Positions 1 to 9,288 of a DNA stretch of 64,000 nucleotides are shown here, one piece after another; the stretch's first letter is position 1, and every line of letters begins with the position of its first letter. Where the stretch lies: positions 1,922,001 through 1,986,000 of the forward strand of contig NZ_JACHMS010000001.1 of the NCBI RefSeq assembly GCF_014205055.1. Direction: 5' to 3'. The notes beneath the pieces were generated by a model, which did not search any database, was not told where the DNA came from, and saw only the letters and a list, made by a program, of their open reading frames with translations. This stretch comes from Streptomyces luteogriseus. GTDB lineage: Bacteria > Actinomycetota > Actinomycetes > Streptomycetales > Streptomycetaceae. Both the position numbers and the translations under genes were made by a program.

Positions 1-746
1 TGTTCACGGAGGCCGCCGAGGGCGGCGCCGGTGTGCTGCGCCGGATCCAGCACGAGAGGGGCGCCCTCGCCGAGGCCGCGAAGACCGCCCTGGAGATCTG
101 CCACTTCGACCGGGACACCGGCGAGGACGAGGGCGGCCCGGCGGAGGGCGAGAAGTGCGCCCGCGGCTGCTACGCCTGTCTGCTGACCTACGGCAACCAG
201 ACCCACCACCGCCAGCTGAGCCGGCACGCGGCCCAGCCGTTGCTGCTGCGGCTGTCCGAGGCCCGCACCGAGCGCGAGGACCGCGGCGAGTCCCGCAGCG
301 AACGGTTCCGCAGGCTGGCTCCGGCGGCCTCCGGGCCGGGAAGCCCGGTCTCGGCCCCGGCACCCGGCGGATCCGGCAGCGTCTCGCCGGACGCGGCGGC
401 CACCGGCACCGGGAACACCTCGCCGACCCCCGTGGAGGCCGATCTCGCCGCGCTCGTCGCCGACGGCGACCTGCTCGGCTGGCTGCGGGCGAAGGGCCAC
501 CGACTCCCCGACGAGGTCCGTGTGCCCGTCCCGGAGGCGGACGCCTGCCCCGACCTCGTGTTCCATCTGGACGGCGCCGACCTCGCCGTGTTCGTCGACG
601 TCCCCGGCCACGCGCCCGGCTCCGACCGTGACCTCGAAGCCGGCTACCGCCTGGAGGAGGCCGGCTGGGACGTCCTACGGTTCCCCACGGACGCGGACTG
701 GGACGCCATCGCCGACCACAACGCCACCTATTTCCACCTCCGTTGA
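1..746 (+). CDS. C-terminal part of a DUF1998 DEAD/DEAH-type helicase (5' end outside window)
   Basis: The reading frame is open from the window edge (first full codon at position 3), so only about 247 C-terminal residues are visible. They begin in the DUF1998 signature EAAEGGAGVLRR and contain a cysteine cluster C-x3-C-x2-C (codons near 155-178, CARGCYAC), which in this family binds a metal beside the helicase core. A Pro/Ala/Ser/Gly-rich linker follows, then an alpha/beta tail (PDLVFHLDG, FVDVPGH, EEAGWDVLRFP) resembling a small nuclease-like or Vsr-like fold without a clear catalytic set. The helicase core must lie to the left of the window. It ends 22 bp before drmD and probably shares its transcript. 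DUF1998 is known from MrfA and DrmB, so a nucleic-acid remodelling role in the defence locus is likely. Its precise family is uncertain because the N-terminus is missing. Confidence 0.7.
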   Translation, partial: FTEAAEGGAGVLRRIQHERGALAEAAKTALEICHFDRDTGEDEGGPAEGEKCARGCYACLLTYGNQTHHRQLSRHAAQPLLLRLSEARTEREDRGESRSERFRRLAPAASGPGSPVSAPAPGGSGSVSPDAAATGTGNTSPTPVEADLAALVADGDLLGWLRAKGHRLPDEVRVPVPEADACPDLVFHLDGADLAVFVDVPGHAPGSDRDLEAGYRLEEAGWDVLRFPTDADWDAIADHNATYFHLR

Positions 747-768
747 CCGCTAGGAACCGGGACATCTC

Positions 769-3711
769 ATGAGCCTCACGTACACAGCCGGTTCGCTGGT
801 CGCCGCCCGTGGCCGGGAATGGGTGGTGCTGCCCGAGAGCGCCGCCGACATGCTGGTGCTGCGCCCGCTGGGCGGGAGCGAGGACGACATCGCGGCCGTC
901 TTCCCGGCGTTCGAGGACGTGCGCCACGCGGAGTTCGCAAAGCCGAGCGCGGACGACCTGGGTGACCAGCGGGCCGCCGGTCTGCTGCGCACGGCACTGC
1001 GCGTCGGCTTCCGGTCCGGCGCGGGCCCGTTCCGCTCGCTGGCGTCGATCGCCGTGGAGCCCCGCGCCTACCAACTGGTCCCGCTGCTGATGGCCCTGCG
1101 GCAGCGCACCGTACGGCTGCTGATCTCGGACGACGTCGGTATCGGCAAGACGGTCGAGGCGGGTCTCATCGTCAAGGAGCTGCTCGCGCAGGGCGAGGCG
1201 ACGAGGCTGGCCGTGCTCTGCTCCCCTTCGCTCGCCGAGCAGTGGCAGTCCGAGCTGCGGGAGAAGTTCGGGATCGACGCCGAACTGGTCCTGGCCTCCA
1301 CGGTGTCGCGTCTGGAGCGTGGCCTGGAGCTGGGCCAGTCCCTGTTCGACAGGCACCCGTTCACGATCATCTCGACGGACTTCATCAAGTCGACCCGCCA
1401 TCGCGAGGACTTCGTACGGCACTGTCCGGACCTGGTGATCGTCGACGAGGCGCACTCCTGTGTGGCCGCCGACGACGCCACGCAGGGCGGCACGTCCTCC
1501 ACGAACCAGCTCCGCTACGAGCTGCTGCGCAGGATCTCCGCGGACCCGGACCGGCATCTGCTGCTGCTGACCGCGACCCCGCACTCCGGCAAGGAGTCCG
1601 CGTTCCGCAACCTGCTCGGCCTGGTCCGGCCCGAGCTGGCGACGGTGAACCTGGAGACCCCGGCGGGGCGGGCGCAGCTCGCCGAGCACTTCGTGGCCCG
1701 CAAGCGCGCCGACGTCCGTACCTATCTCACCAAGGAGGACGGCCTCACCGACGACTCCCTTGCCGAGCGGACCGCCTTCCCCTCCGACCGCTGGACGAAG
1801 GACGAGCCGTACCGGCTGACCCCCGCCTACCGGGCGCTGCTCGACGACGCCATCGCCTACGCCCGGGACCGCGTCGAGACGGCCGGGGAGCAGGGCAAGC
1901 GGGAAGCCCGTATCGCCTGGTGGTCGGTGATCGCGCTGCTGCGCTCGATGGTGTCCTCGCCGGCGGCCGCCGCGCAGACCCTCAAGACCCGCTCGGAGTC
2001 CGCCGCGGCCCGCACCGCACAGGAGGCGGACGCGCTGGGTGCCAAGGTGGCGGCCGACTCCGCCGACAACGACCGGCTGGAGGGCGTGGACGTCGCTCCG
2101 GGAGCCGCCGAGTCGGAGGAGGCGGGCGCCCGGCTGCTCGAACTCTCGCAGCGGGCGGCGCGGTTGGTCGGCCCTGCCGAGGACGCGAAGCTGAAGGCGC
2201 TCACCGGCCACCTGAAGAAGCTGATCGCCGACGGCTACCACCCGATCGTCTTCTGCCGCTACATCCCCACCGCGGAGTACCTCGCCCAGCAACTCGACGG
2301 CAAGCTCGGCAAGAAGACGAAGATCGCCGCCGTGACCGGCACGCTCTCCCCGCAGCAGCGCCTTGAGCGCATCGAGGAGCTCGGCGCCGACTCCGCCGAG
2401 GAGGCGGGCGACCCGGCCGTCCGCCGGGTGCTGATCGCCACCGACTGCCTGTCGGAGGGCGTCAACCTCCAGCACCACTTCGACGCCGTCGTCCACTACG
2501 ACCTGGCCTGGAACCCGACCCGTCACGACCAGCGCGAGGGCCGCGTCGACCGGTACGGCCAGAAGCGCGACGAGGTCCGGGTCATCACCATGTTCGGCGA
2601 GGACAACGGGATCGACGGCAAGGTCCTGGAGGTGCTGTTCGCGAAGCACCGGCAGATCAAGAAGGACCTGGGCATCTCCGTCTCCGTGCCCGACGAGACC
2701 GCCTCCGGTGTCACCGACGCCGTGGTGGAGTGGCTGCTGCTGCACGGACGGCAGGGCAGCCAGGAGAGCCTGTTCGAGCTGGACGGCCACCAGGAGTCCT
2801 TCGAGCGTATCGAGCGCGAGTGGACCTCGGCCGCCGAGCGGGAGAAGACCTCCCAGTCCAAGTACGCCCAGCGCACCATCCACCCGGAAGAGGTGGCCCG
2901 GGAGGTCGCCGCCGTACGGGCCGCCCTCGGCGGCGCCGACGAGGTCCGCGAATTCGCCCTGGAGGCGCTGCGCGAGCTGGACGCCCTGGTCCGCGAACCA
3001 CGCGACAGCGGCGGTGACTTCACCGCGCAGGTCGGCGGCACCCCGGCGGGCCTGCGGGACGCGCTCGCCGCCACCCTCGGCGGCCGGCTCGTCGAGGAGG
3101 ACCGCGAGATCCCGTTCCGTACGACCCCGGCGGTCGCCCGCGGCGAGGCCGCCCTGGTCCGCACCGATCCGGCGATCGGAGCCGTGGCCTCCTACGTCCT
3201 GGACTCGGCGCTCGACGCGAACACCCTCGGCCCGCGCCCGGCCCGCCGTTGCGGTGTGGTCACCACGGACGCGGTCACGATCCGCACCACGCTCCTCCTG
3301 GTCCGCTACCGCTTCCATCTCACCCTCCCGTCCCGTAAGGGCGATCAGCAGCTGGTCGCCGAGGACGCCCGTCTGCTCGCCTACGAGGGCCTGCCCTCCC
3401 GCGCCCGCTGGCTGGACGACGACGCGGCCGCCGCGCTCCTCGCGGCCCGCGCCAGCGCCAACACCCACGAGCAGCGGGCCCGCAACCAGATCAGCCGCGA
3501 TCTGGACGGGCTGCCGGACCTCGCCGGGCACCTCTCCGAGTACGGCACCCGCCTGGCCGCCGAACTCGACGCCTCACACCGCCGGGTCCGCAAGGCCAAC
3601 GAGGAGATCGTCCGCGGCCTGAAGGTCGTCCCCCAGGAGCCGGCCGACGTCCTCGGCGTGTACGTCTACCTGCCGCAGCCCGCCTCTACCGCGTCCGGAG
3701 CCGAAGCCTGA
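769..3711 (+). CDS. drmD: SNF2-like helicase, DISARM DrmD type
   Basis: The 980-residue superfamily 2 ATPase shows a SNF2-style Walker A at D121-T128 (DDVGIGKT, K127), a DEAH box at 226-229, motif III LLLTATPHSG, and a C-terminal helicase lobe ending in QREGRVDRYGQ (588-598). The second lobe is preceded by a charged insertion (about 400-470), and the last 350 residues form a long helical tail, as in DrmD proteins of about 1000 residues. The ATG at 769 follows a GGGA-like ribosome site. The stop codon shares one base with the next ATG (TGATG), so drmD and the methylase are translationally coupled. In class 1 DISARM, drmD stands directly before drmMI, as here. Its role in that system is inferred to be ATP-driven DNA translocation or sensing of foreign DNA. 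A HepA/RapA-like helicase outside DISARM is the alternative; the coupled large methylase argues against it. Confidence 0.8.
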   Translation: MSLTYTAGSLVAARGREWVVLPESAADMLVLRPLGGSEDDIAAVFPAFEDVRHAEFAKPSADDLGDQRAAGLLRTALRVGFRSGAGPFRSLASIAVEPRAYQLVPLLMALRQRTVRLLISDDVGIGKTVEAGLIVKELLAQGEATRLAVLCSPSLAEQWQSELREKFGIDAELVLASTVSRLERGLELGQSLFDRHPFTIISTDFIKSTRHREDFVRHCPDLVIVDEAHSCVAADDATQGGTSSTNQLRYELLRRISADPDRHLLLLTATPHSGKESAFRNLLGLVRPELATVNLETPAGRAQLAEHFVARKRADVRTYLTKEDGLTDDSLAERTAFPSDRWTKDEPYRLTPAYRALLDDAIAYARDRVETAGEQGKREARIAWWSVIALLRSMVSSPAAAAQTLKTRSESAAARTAQEADALGAKVAADSADNDRLEGVDVAPGAAESEEAGARLLELSQRAARLVGPAEDAKLKALTGHLKKLIADGYHPIVFCRYIPTAEYLAQQLDGKLGKKTKIAAVTGTLSPQQRLERIEELGADSAEEAGDPAVRRVLIATDCLSEGVNLQHHFDAVVHYDLAWNPTRHDQREGRVDRYGQKRDEVRVITMFGEDNGIDGKVLEVLFAKHRQIKKDLGISVSVPDETASGVTDAVVEWLLLHGRQGSQESLFELDGHQESFERIEREWTSAAEREKTSQSKYAQRTIHPEEVAREVAAVRAALGGADEVREFALEALRELDALVREPRDSGGDFTAQVGGTPAGLRDALAATLGGRLVEEDREIPFRTTPAVARGEAALVRTDPAIGAVASYVLDSALDANTLGPRPARRCGVVTTDAVTIRTTLLLVRYRFHLTLPSRKGDQQLVAEDARLLAYEGLPSRARWLDDDAAAALLAARASANTHEQRARNQISRDLDGLPDLAGHLSEYGTRLAAELDASHRRVRKANEEIVRGLKVVPQEPADVLGVYVYLPQPASTASGAEA

Positions 3712-6700
3712 TGTCCGCCGCCACCCGCACCGCCCTGGCCTTCACCGCCGTCACCACGGTCGGCGGACTCCTCCCCGCCGACATGCTGCTGCGCATCCCC
3801 GAGGGGCAGAACCTGCCGGGCACCAAGCCGGCCGACTACGGCCTGCCCTCCTCGGTGCCCGTGCGCGACGAGGCCGAGCGCGCCTGGGAGTACCTCAAGC
3901 CGCTCTGGCGCGACCTGCGCGCCGCCCTGCCCTCCGACCCCGTGACCGGCGCCCCCGCCGCGGACCCGACGGGCCGCGCGGGCACCGACTGGCTCTCCCA
4001 GCTCTTCCGCAAGCTGGACTTCGGCGCGCTGACAGAGGTGGGCGCGGCGGGCATCCCGGCCGACTCCGACCCGGACAGGCACTTCCCGGTCTCCCACCGC
4101 CACGGCCCGGCCCTCGTCCACCTCGTCCCCTGGAACCAGGACCTGGACAAGCGCCCGGCCCCCGGCCAGGTCCCCCCGCAGTCCATGGTCCAGGACTGCC
4201 TCAACCGCACCGAGGCCCACCTGTGGGCGGTCCTCACCAACGGCCGCCAGGTACGTCTGCTGCGCGACTCCTCGTCCTTCGCTACGGCCGCCTACGTCGA
4301 CTTCGACCTGGAAGCCATCTTCGACGGCGAGCTGTTCAGCGAGTTCGTGCTGCTGTACTGCGTGCTGCACGCGTCGCGGTTCACGGTGGCGGAGGGGACG
4401 GCGGCGTCGGGGTGCTGGCTGGAGAAGTGGCGGACGGTCGCCATAGAGTCCGGCAGCCGGGCCCTCGACCACTTCCGCGACGGCGTCCAGGCGGCCCTCA
4501 CCGTCCTCGGCACCGGGTTCCTGAGCCACCCGGACAACACCGCCCTCCGCGCCAACCTGGACGTCCACGCCTTCCAGACGGCCCTGCTGCGGCTCGTCTA
4601 CCGCATGATCTTCCTCTTCGTGGCCGAGGACCGGGGCGCCCTGCTGGACCCCGACGCGGACGAACGGACCGTCGACCGCTTCACCCGCTACTTCTCCACG
4701 GCCCGCCTCCGCCGCCATGCGCTACGACGCCTGGGCACGGCCCACGGCGACCGGTACCGCGCCCTGGAGCTGCTGATCGAGGCGCTGGGCTCCGAGCAGG
4801 GCCGCCCCGAGCTGGGCCTCAGAGGACTCGGCGGCCTCTTCAACGACACCCCGGCCGACAAGCCCCTGCGTGGCGTGCGGCTCGCCAACCGCCACCTCTT
4901 CGAGGCCGTCAAGCACCTGGCCCGCGTGCGCGACGCGGGTTCCGCCCGCTGGCGTCCGGTGGACTACCTGCGCATGGGCGCCGAGGAACTGGGGTCCGTG
5001 TACGAGGCGCTGCTGGAGCTGGTGCCCAAGCACAGCGCCGCCGACCGCACCTTCGAACTGGTCGACCGGATCGGCAACGACCGCAAGAAGACTGGCAGTT
5101 ACTACACACCGACCCCGCTCACCGAGACCCTCCTCGACTCCACGCTGAACCCGGTGATCGACGACGCCGTCAAGCGCGGGGAGCAGCGCGCGAGCGACGA
5201 GGGGCGGCCCGACCCCGCCGACACAATCGTCGAGGAGCTCCTGTCCCTCACGGTGTGCGACCCCGCGTGCGGGTCGGGGCACTTCCTGGTGGCGGCGGCC
5301 CGGCGTATCGCCAAGCGGGTGGCCGCGGTGCGTGAGCGCAACCCGGAGCCCACGGACGAGGCCGTGCGCCACGCCCTGCACCAGGTCGTCGCGCGCTGTG
5401 TGTACGGCGTGGACCTCAACCCCATGGCCGTCGAGCTGGCCAAGGTGTCGCTGTGGCTGGAGGCGATGGAGCCCGGCCGCCCGCTCGGCTTCCTCGACGC
5501 CCACATCAAGCACGGCAACGGCCTGATCGGGGCGACGCCCGCGCTGATGCGGGACGGGATCCCCGACAAGGCGTTCAAGAAGGCCGAAGGCGACGACGAG
5601 GGGTGGGCACGGCAGCTCCTCTCCCGTAACGCTCTCGAACGCGAGGGTCAGGGAGGGCTGTTCGAGGTCGAGACGGAGACGAAGGTCGCCAACGGCTCGT
5701 TCGCACGCGGGCTGCGCCGGATCACGGCGGCCCCGGCCGGTGACCTCAAGGACATCCGCCGCAAGGAGGCCGACTACCGGGACTGGGCGAATTCGGCGGA
5801 GTATCTGCGGGCCCTGCACCTGGCGGACGCGTGGTGTGCGGCGTTCGTCTGGGTGAAGAAGGAGGAGGCACCGCCGGCCATCACGCACAAGGTGTTCCGG
5901 GGGCTGGAGGATCCCGAGGGGGACGCGGCACCGCAGTCGACGCACGACGAGATCGTGCGGTTGCGGGACCAGTACGCCTTTTTCCACTGGCACTTGGAGT
6001 TCCCGGAGGTCTTCGCGGTTCCGGAGGACGGGGACGTTTCGGCGGGCGTAGGTGCAGTCGATTCGGCGACGGGGTGGGCCGGGGGGTTCTCGTGTGTGGT
6101 GGGGAATCCGCCGTGGGACCGTTCCGAATTTGAGGACAAGAAGTACTTCAGCGTGGTGCAACCGTCTATCGCGGAACTGGCGGGCACCGCCATGCGCAAG
6201 CGCATCACCGAATGGCTTCAAGAGAACGCCGAGGAGGCGGAGCGCTACCAGATCGCGCGCCGAACGCTGAAGTCGACCTTCATGTTCGCGGCGAACTCGG
6301 GCGTTTTCCCTCTGTGCGCGCAAGGGCTCACGGCTGGGGGCGTCACCAAGCTCCAGACGGATCAGCTGTTCACCGAGCTCTTCTCATCCGTGTGCAGCCC
6401 AACCGGCCGTTTCGGCTCTATCATCCCAACCGCGATCGCCACGAACGCTGGTGGGCAGTTCCTGTTCGGCGACTTCGTACGCAGGGGTGCGCTGGCGTCG
6501 CTACTGGACTTCGAGAATCGGCGACCAACGTCTCCTGCGCTGCCGAAGGGAGGCAAGTGGTTCGAGAGTGTCCACCCCGGATACAAGTTCTGTTTGCTCG
6601 CCCTCACGGGCCGATCCGTACGGGTGCCCGCCGCGCGCTTCGGGTTCTTCCTCTCCGACATCATCGATCTCGACGACGACAACTGTGTCTTCACGATGAC

Positions 6701-7889
6701 GCCGGAGGAACTGGCACTCATCAACCCGAACACGGGGACCCTTCCGATCTTCCGCAACCGACGGGACGCGGACCTCACGGCAGGTGTCTACCGTCGCTTT
6801 CCAGTACTGCAGAACGAGAAAGCGCGAGACGGCGACCCGTGGAAGATCTCCTTCAAGTACATCTTCCGCAGCGCCAACGACGGGGACATCTTCCGCACCC
6901 GCGCCGAGTTGGAAGAAGAGGGTTGGCAGCTTCAGGGCCATGCCTTTGTGCGCGGGGATGACCGCATGCTGCCTTTGTACGAAGCCAAGATGGTCGACTT
7001 CTTCAACCACCGTGCCGCCGATGTCGTCAAGAGTCTGACCGCGGTGAATCGACAGAACCAACCGAGCTATCTGCCTGAGAAGGAGCTGCGTGACCCGACG
7101 CGTCAGGCCCTGCCTCTGAACTGGGTCCAGCAGAATGGGACGATCCCAACGGAGCGCAATGGTCGGTCGGTTGACGTGCCCGGCGTCAATGTTCGCCTCT
7201 CCGATGCCCACTGGGACCGCGACTGGCTCTGCGGTTGGTGCGATGTGACCGCCTCGACCAACGAACGCACGTCGATCCCGGCCTTCATCCCGCGCGTAGC
7301 CACCCTGCACACCTACCCCCTGATGCTCCCCCGCGTCGCACCCTCACTGGTCGCCGCCCTGATCGCGACCCAGTCGTCCCTGGTCTTCGACTTCGTGAGC
7401 CGTCAAAAGATCAGCGACGCCCACATGAAGCTGTTCATCTGGAAGCAGCTCCCCGTCCCCACTCCCACGACCCTCGAACCCCACCTCCCCTTCCTTCTTC
7501 CCCGCGTCCTCGAACTCGTCTACACGGCCTACGACATGACCCCACTCGCCCGCGACTTGGGCGACGAGGACGAGCCGTTCCAGTGGGACGACGACCGCCG
7601 AGCCCAACTGCGTGCCGAGCTGGACGCCTACTTCTTCCACCTGTACGGAATCTCCCGCGAGGACACCGACTACATCCTGGAGTCCTTCCAGTCCGAGTCT
7701 GGCGGCCTGAAGAACAACGAGATCTCCGCGTTCGGCGAGTACCGGACCAAGCGCCTCGTCCTCACCGAGTACGACCGCATGGCCACCGCCGGCCTGACCC
7801 TGGAAACCCCGCTCTCCGAGGGTGAGTCCGGCGCGTACCGCTCCCCCCTCACCCCGCCCCCGGGCCACGGCCCCAGGCACCCAGCCTGA
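3711..7889 (+). CDS. drmMI: Large N6-adenine DNA methyltransferase, DISARM DrmMI type
   Basis: This 1392-residue protein has an uncharacterised N-terminal half, then the KKTGSYYTP motif (459 onward) typical of Eco57I-like methylases. SAM motif I CDPACGSGHF lies at 516-525, the YGVDLNPMAVELAK motif just after it, and the catalytic NPPW box at 799-802. The C-terminal 590 residues should carry target recognition. Codons from about 6100 to 7300 are visibly less GC-biased than the rest, as often seen in exchanged recognition domains. No nuclease motif was noticed, which fits a modification enzyme rather than a type IIG enzyme. In class 1 DISARM the DrmMI methylase marks host DNA so that the helicase complex ignores it. 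It overlaps the drmD stop by one base. A BREX or other defence methylase is possible, but the drmD partner favours DISARM. Confidence 0.8.
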   Translation: MSAATRTALAFTAVTTVGGLLPADMLLRIPEGQNLPGTKPADYGLPSSVPVRDEAERAWEYLKPLWRDLRAALPSDPVTGAPAADPTGRAGTDWLSQLFRKLDFGALTEVGAAGIPADSDPDRHFPVSHRHGPALVHLVPWNQDLDKRPAPGQVPPQSMVQDCLNRTEAHLWAVLTNGRQVRLLRDSSSFATAAYVDFDLEAIFDGELFSEFVLLYCVLHASRFTVAEGTAASGCWLEKWRTVAIESGSRALDHFRDGVQAALTVLGTGFLSHPDNTALRANLDVHAFQTALLRLVYRMIFLFVAEDRGALLDPDADERTVDRFTRYFSTARLRRHALRRLGTAHGDRYRALELLIEALGSEQGRPELGLRGLGGLFNDTPADKPLRGVRLANRHLFEAVKHLARVRDAGSARWRPVDYLRMGAEELGSVYEALLELVPKHSAADRTFELVDRIGNDRKKTGSYYTPTPLTETLLDSTLNPVIDDAVKRGEQRASDEGRPDPADTIVEELLSLTVCDPACGSGHFLVAAARRIAKRVAAVRERNPEPTDEAVRHALHQVVARCVYGVDLNPMAVELAKVSLWLEAMEPGRPLGFLDAHIKHGNGLIGATPALMRDGIPDKAFKKAEGDDEGWARQLLSRNALEREGQGGLFEVETETKVANGSFARGLRRITAAPAGDLKDIRRKEADYRDWANSAEYLRALHLADAWCAAFVWVKKEEAPPAITHKVFRGLEDPEGDAAPQSTHDEIVRLRDQYAFFHWHLEFPEVFAVPEDGDVSAGVGAVDSATGWAGGFSCVVGNPPWDRSEFEDKKYFSVVQPSIAELAGTAMRKRITEWLQENAEEAERYQIARRTLKSTFMFAANSGVFPLCAQGLTAGGVTKLQTDQLFTELFSSVCSPTGRFGSIIPTAIATNAGGQFLFGDFVRRGALASLLDFENRRPTSPALPKGGKWFESVHPGYKFCLLALTGRSVRVPAARFGFFLSDIIDLDDDNCVFTMTPEELALINPNTGTLPIFRNRRDADLTAGVYRRFPVLQNEKARDGDPWKISFKYIFRSANDGDIFRTRAELEEEGWQLQGHAFVRGDDRMLPLYEAKMVDFFNHRAADVVKSLTAVNRQNQPSYLPEKELRDPTRQALPLNWVQQNGTIPTERNGRSVDVPGVNVRLSDAHWDRDWLCGWCDVTASTNERTSIPAFIPRVATLHTYPLMLPRVAPSLVAALIATQSSLVFDFVSRQKISDAHMKLFIWKQLPVPTPTTLEPHLPFLLPRVLELVYTAYDMTPLARDLGDEDEPFQWDDDRRAQLRAELDAYFFHLYGISREDTDYILESFQSESGGLKNNEISAFGEYRTKRLVLTEYDRMATAGLTLETPLSEGESGAYRSPLTPPPGHGPRHPA

Positions 7890-8037
7890 CAGCCCCACCC
7901 TGACCCGTCCGAGAACGCGAGCGGGCCCAACCACCTGCCCGGGGCCCGCACTTCAAGAAGCGCAGTTACGCGGACCCGTACAACACTCAGCCCCGCACCA
8001 CGCCACCCGGCGACCACCGTCGAAACGGAGAACCTCA

Positions 8038-9051
8038 GTGAGCACTGACGCCAACCAACTCCGCGACGGCATACCCGCGATGAGCGAGTACGACGATCAG
8101 GTGTGGGCCACGCTCAACGACCACTGGCAGCGCCGCAACAACCGCCGTGGCCTGCCGAACTGGGCGAGCACCGCGCTGAGTCGCACCGGCGAGGCCGCCG
8201 GGAAAGCCACCAGACGGGTCGCCGACGCCGTCCCGGACGCGATCTCGGAACCGATGCGTCGCGCGGGCGACGCGGTCGCCGACAAGACCATGCGACCGGC
8301 GCTGGCGGGCGCGGCGGCGTTGCTCGAACTGGTCAACGAATGGGCCATGGAGCTCAACGACCCGAAGAACGTCGAGAAGCTCGCCCGCAAGCAGGGGCTC
8401 GAACTCGACAGTTTCACCGAACTACGGAAGCAGGACCTCAAGGTCTGCGACCGGCTGCTGACCCGCAACACCCTCAAGTGGCGCACCGCCGGCGCGTTCG
8501 AAGGCGGCGCCATGGGCCTGCTGGCCATGGTCCCCGTCGCCGGTATCCCCGCCGCGATGACGGCGGACATCCTCGTCATCCAGGTACTGAGCACGTCGAT
8601 CGCGTCGCGTATCGCGTACTCGTACGGCTACGACGCCAAGGACCCCGACGAACAGGTCTTCATCCAGCGCCTGGTACGCCGGTCCTTCATGGCTCAGGCA
8701 GCCAAGGCCGAGCCGTTGCGTGACACCGCTCGGGCGGCGCACGCCCTCAAGGGACGCGTCAAGTGGTCGGAGAAGCTCCGCGACGACCACCGTCTCCTGG
8801 CCGCCCTGGAGAAGCTGATGCAGCAACTCGGCCCGGCCGGCTCCAGGGTGCCGGTGCAGAACGTCGCCAAGGTCGTGCCGTTCGTGGGCATCCTCATCGG
8901 CGCCGGCATGAACTCCGCGGTCCTCGGCAGGGTGGCCAAGGACGCCCAGCGGTACTGCCAGACCCGCTTCCTGTGCGAGAAGTACGGGCTGCCGCTCCCG
9001 GCCGCTCTGGCGACCGACGAGGATGACGACCCCCGGGCCGACGCCACGTGA
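8038..9051 (+). CDS. EcsC-family protein
   Basis: The product has 337 residues. The GTG at 8038 is preceded at good distance by ACGGAG; an upstream extension in the same frame is Pro/Arg-rich and lacks a ribosome site, so it is excluded. The centre (about residues 160-205) has the EcsC signature: a hydrophobic LLAMVPVAGIPAAMTADIL stretch, then SIASRIAYSYGYD and an acidic segment DPDEQ. A second hydrophobic patch VVPFVGILIGAGMNSAV occurs near residues 278-296, so membrane association is likely. EcsC proteins have no settled biochemical role. The gene starts about 150 bp after the DISARM methylase on the same strand and could be expressed with it. Whether it contributes to defence is unknown. 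Confidence 0.7.
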   Translation: MSTDANQLRDGIPAMSEYDDQVWATLNDHWQRRNNRRGLPNWASTALSRTGEAAGKATRRVADAVPDAISEPMRRAGDAVADKTMRPALAGAAALLELVNEWAMELNDPKNVEKLARKQGLELDSFTELRKQDLKVCDRLLTRNTLKWRTAGAFEGGAMGLLAMVPVAGIPAAMTADILVIQVLSTSIASRIAYSYGYDAKDPDEQVFIQRLVRRSFMAQAAKAEPLRDTARAAHALKGRVKWSEKLRDDHRLLAALEKLMQQLGPAGSRVPVQNVAKVVPFVGILIGAGMNSAVLGRVAKDAQRYCQTRFLCEKYGLPLPAALATDEDDDPRADAT

Positions 9052-9102
9052 GCGCTGCGGTGGCGCCTGAACCGAGGCGCCATCGTCACGTCCGCCGATC
9101 CC

Positions 9103-9288
9103 TCAGGCGTTGTCGACGAACCGCACGAACGACGCCCAGCCCTCACGGCCCACGGCGAAGGGCGGGCGGGCCAGATCCTTGGAGTCCCGTACGTGGATGG
9201 CCTGCTCGGTAACGGCAACCTCCACACAGTCGTCGCCCGAGCTACCGCTATAGCTTGACTTGAACCAGGCGAGTTCCGTCGTGGTCAT
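9103..9288 (-). CDS. DUF397 small protein
   Basis: The 61-residue product begins with the classic DUF397 pattern: WFKSSYSGSSGDDCVEVA, then VRDSKD and a closing W-x2-FV-x-FV. In Streptomyces such proteins are encoded next to Scr1-like XRE regulators and are thought to partner them, some pairs affecting development or acting like toxin-antitoxin modules. Its ATG overlaps the stop of the upstream XRE gene (ATGA), so the two are translationally coupled. No catalytic residues are evident. Confidence 0.88.
   Translation of the reverse strand: MTTTELAWFKSSYSGSSGDDCVEVAVTEQAIHVRDSKDLARPPFAVGREGWASFVRFVDNA

Noticed and set aside
4..3531. 1175-codon open frame on the minus strand opposite drmD
   Set aside because: It is antisense to a well-supported helicase with all motifs. 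Its Gly/Arg/Val-rich composition is typical of mirror frames in high-GC DNA.
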